Shown: positions 6,010-6,503 of the stretch, piece after piece | How the letters are laid out: every line of letters starts with the position of its first letter | Position numbering within the stretch: position 1 is the stretch's first letter | DNA from: Actinomycetota bacterium | Lineage (GTDB): Bacteria > Actinomycetota > Acidimicrobiia > IMCC26256 > BP-133 | NCBI GenBank assembly: GCA_030838815.1 | Contig: JAUZEX010000580.1 | Location: forward strand, 1 to 6,503 | Length of the DNA stretch: 6,503 nucleotides | Reading direction: 5' to 3' | Notes under the pieces: model-generated | What the model saw: only the letters and a program-made list of their open reading frames with translations | Databases searched by the model: none | What the model was told of the DNA's origin: nothing | Position numbers and translations under genes: made by a program

Positions 6010-6171
6010 ATGAAGCGACAGTTGAGTTCTGGCTGGTGTGAGACCGGGCACCACGGTCGATGCTGCTTCGTGCTCCAGGACAGCAACGACCACCGCCCCC
6101 GGATCGAGTGCAGTTGCTCCTGCCATGCGGTGACCCGGGCCACCGCCGCGGCGTCGGCTCAGACGGGGTAG
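6010..6171 (+). CDS. Very small Cys/His-rich protein, possible zinc-binding knuckle
   Basis: This 53-residue frame has six cysteines and four histidines arranged W9-C10-x3-H14-H15-x2-C18-C19 and C34-x-C36-x-C38-H39, joined by a 14-residue polar linker. Two clustered Cys/His groups of this kind suggest a single metal site. The layout C..GxH..C ... C.C.CH resembles short uncharacterised actinobacterial and actinophage proteins. The opposite strand is also open here but gives no recognisable protein. Base use is less GC-rich than the neighbours, with codons such as AAG, TTG, AGT, TCT and TGT, which makes it unlike a chance frame in this genome. The start is uncertain: ATG 6010 has AGGA at 5998-6001, 8 bases upstream; ATG 6001 in the same frame would add three residues. 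The last 13 bases overlap the convergent carboxylase gene. Function is unknown. Confidence 0.55.
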   Translation: MKRQLSSGWCETGHHGRCCFVLQDSNDHRPRIECSCSCHAVTRATAAASAQTG

Positions 6172-6503
6172 ACCCCGTTGCGGCGCTCGGCCGGGGCGGC
6201 GGGGCGGCGGCGGTAGGCGGAGAAGCGGGCGATCAGCTCGTGGCGGAGGCGGGCGACGGGGACGACGGCCTCGAAGGCGTTCTCCGAGGCGATCTTGAAC
6301 ACGTCGATGTCGGCCTCGTAGGCGGCCCGCTGCTCCTCGACCCAGGCGGCGCGCTCGGCCTCGTCGTCGATGGCCACGATGCGGTTGTAGTGGATGGCGT
6401 TGACGGCCGCCGCCGGGCCCATGAGCGCCACCTTGGCCGTGGGGAGGGCGAGGACGGCGTCGGGGGCGGTGGGGCTGCCCGACATGGCCAGGTAGCCGCC
6501 GCC
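6159..6503 (-). CDS. Acyl-CoA carboxylase beta (carboxyltransferase) subunit, C-terminal end
   Basis: The gene enters from the right edge; 114 residues and the stop are visible. The start GGGYLAMSGSP and the stretch LPTAKVALMGPAAAVNAI match the C-terminal carboxyltransferase half of biotin-dependent acyl-CoA carboxylases (propionyl-CoA, methylcrotonyl-CoA and acetyl-CoA types), where this part helps bind the acyl-CoA or carboxybiotin. Next come the helical AIDDEAERAAWVEEQRAAYE stretch, the ASENAFEAVVPVARLRHELI segment found in actinobacterial members, and a short tail ending RRNGVYPV. The complete enzyme would work with a biotinylated alpha subunit to carboxylate an acyl-CoA; which acyl group cannot be told from this end. 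The TGA stop at 6159-6161 lies inside the 3' end of the convergent small Cys-rich gene. Confidence 0.9.
   Translation of the reverse strand, partial: GGGYLAMSGSPTAPDAVLALPTAKVALMGPAAAVNAIHYNRIVAIDDEAERAAWVEEQRAAYEADIDVFKIASENAFEAVVPVARLRHELIARFSAYRRRPAAPAERRNGVYPV

Noticed and set aside
5940..6143. Minus-strand 67-codon frame opposite the small Cys-rich gene
   Set aside because: It has no recognisable motif or ribosome site, and the plus-strand frame has a structured Cys/His pattern that explains the region better.
1..6503. Search for tRNA, rRNA, CRISPR arrays, insertion sequences and riboswitches
   Set aside because: I saw no cloverleaf, no regularly spaced repeats, no transposase motifs or terminal inverted repeats, and no known riboswitch core. 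The Moco riboswitch pattern is not evident before 994.

Overview
The window is very GC-rich and has actinobacterial-style coding: GTG starts, strong GGAGG ribosome sites, tightly packed genes and codons ending in G or C. The gene content (cox-like molybdenum hydroxylase, MarR regulator, acyl-CoA carboxylase) fits a soil or sediment actinobacterium, perhaps of the Acidimicrobiia type. The lineage is an inference from style, not from a marker gene.

Layout. (1) Positions 1-791, minus strand: a two-gene unit made of a small two-helix membrane protein of the low-affinity iron permease family, followed 27 bases later by a MarR-type regulator that runs off the left edge. (2) Positions 792-993: a divergent control region with a candidate minus-strand promoter, a short GACA/TGTC inverted repeat and a GC-rich inverted repeat. 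(3) Positions 994-4980, plus strand: a three-subunit molybdenum hydroxylase operon in the coxM-coxS-coxL order (FAD subunit, 2x[2Fe-2S] subunit, Mo-cofactor subunit). The genes overlap at both junctions (4 and 8 bases), which points to translational coupling. (4) Positions 5048-5332, plus: a small single-domain YegP/DUF1508-like protein. (5) Positions 5346-5885, minus: a Trp-rich protein with an internal duplication of a W..GF.P..A motif. (6) Positions 6010-6171, plus: a very small Cys/His-rich protein. (7) Positions 6159-6503, minus: the C-terminal end of an acyl-CoA carboxylase beta subunit that enters from the right edge.

The main point is the large molybdenum subunit. Its reading frame runs 866 codons from 2383 to 4980 but is cut by a single in-frame TAG at 4330-4332. 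Homology continues in the same frame on both sides, so this is a one-base nonsense change (most simply GAG to TAG) or a sequence error. The catalytic glutamate in the GEGG motif lies after the stop, so the 649-residue product should be inactive. The subunit is also unusual in two other ways. It carries PYRGPWE at the active-site loop, where form I CO dehydrogenases have AYRCSFR and form II have AYRGAGR. It also has roughly 70 extra residues in the first Mo-cofactor domain. The intact enzyme was therefore probably not a classical CO dehydrogenase, and its substrate is unknown. No maturation genes (MoxR-type ATPase, CoxE, CoxF, CoxG) are visible in the window.

In working order, the FAD and Fe-S subunits would carry electrons away from the Mo site of the large subunit. 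The other genes have no obvious functional tie to this enzyme.
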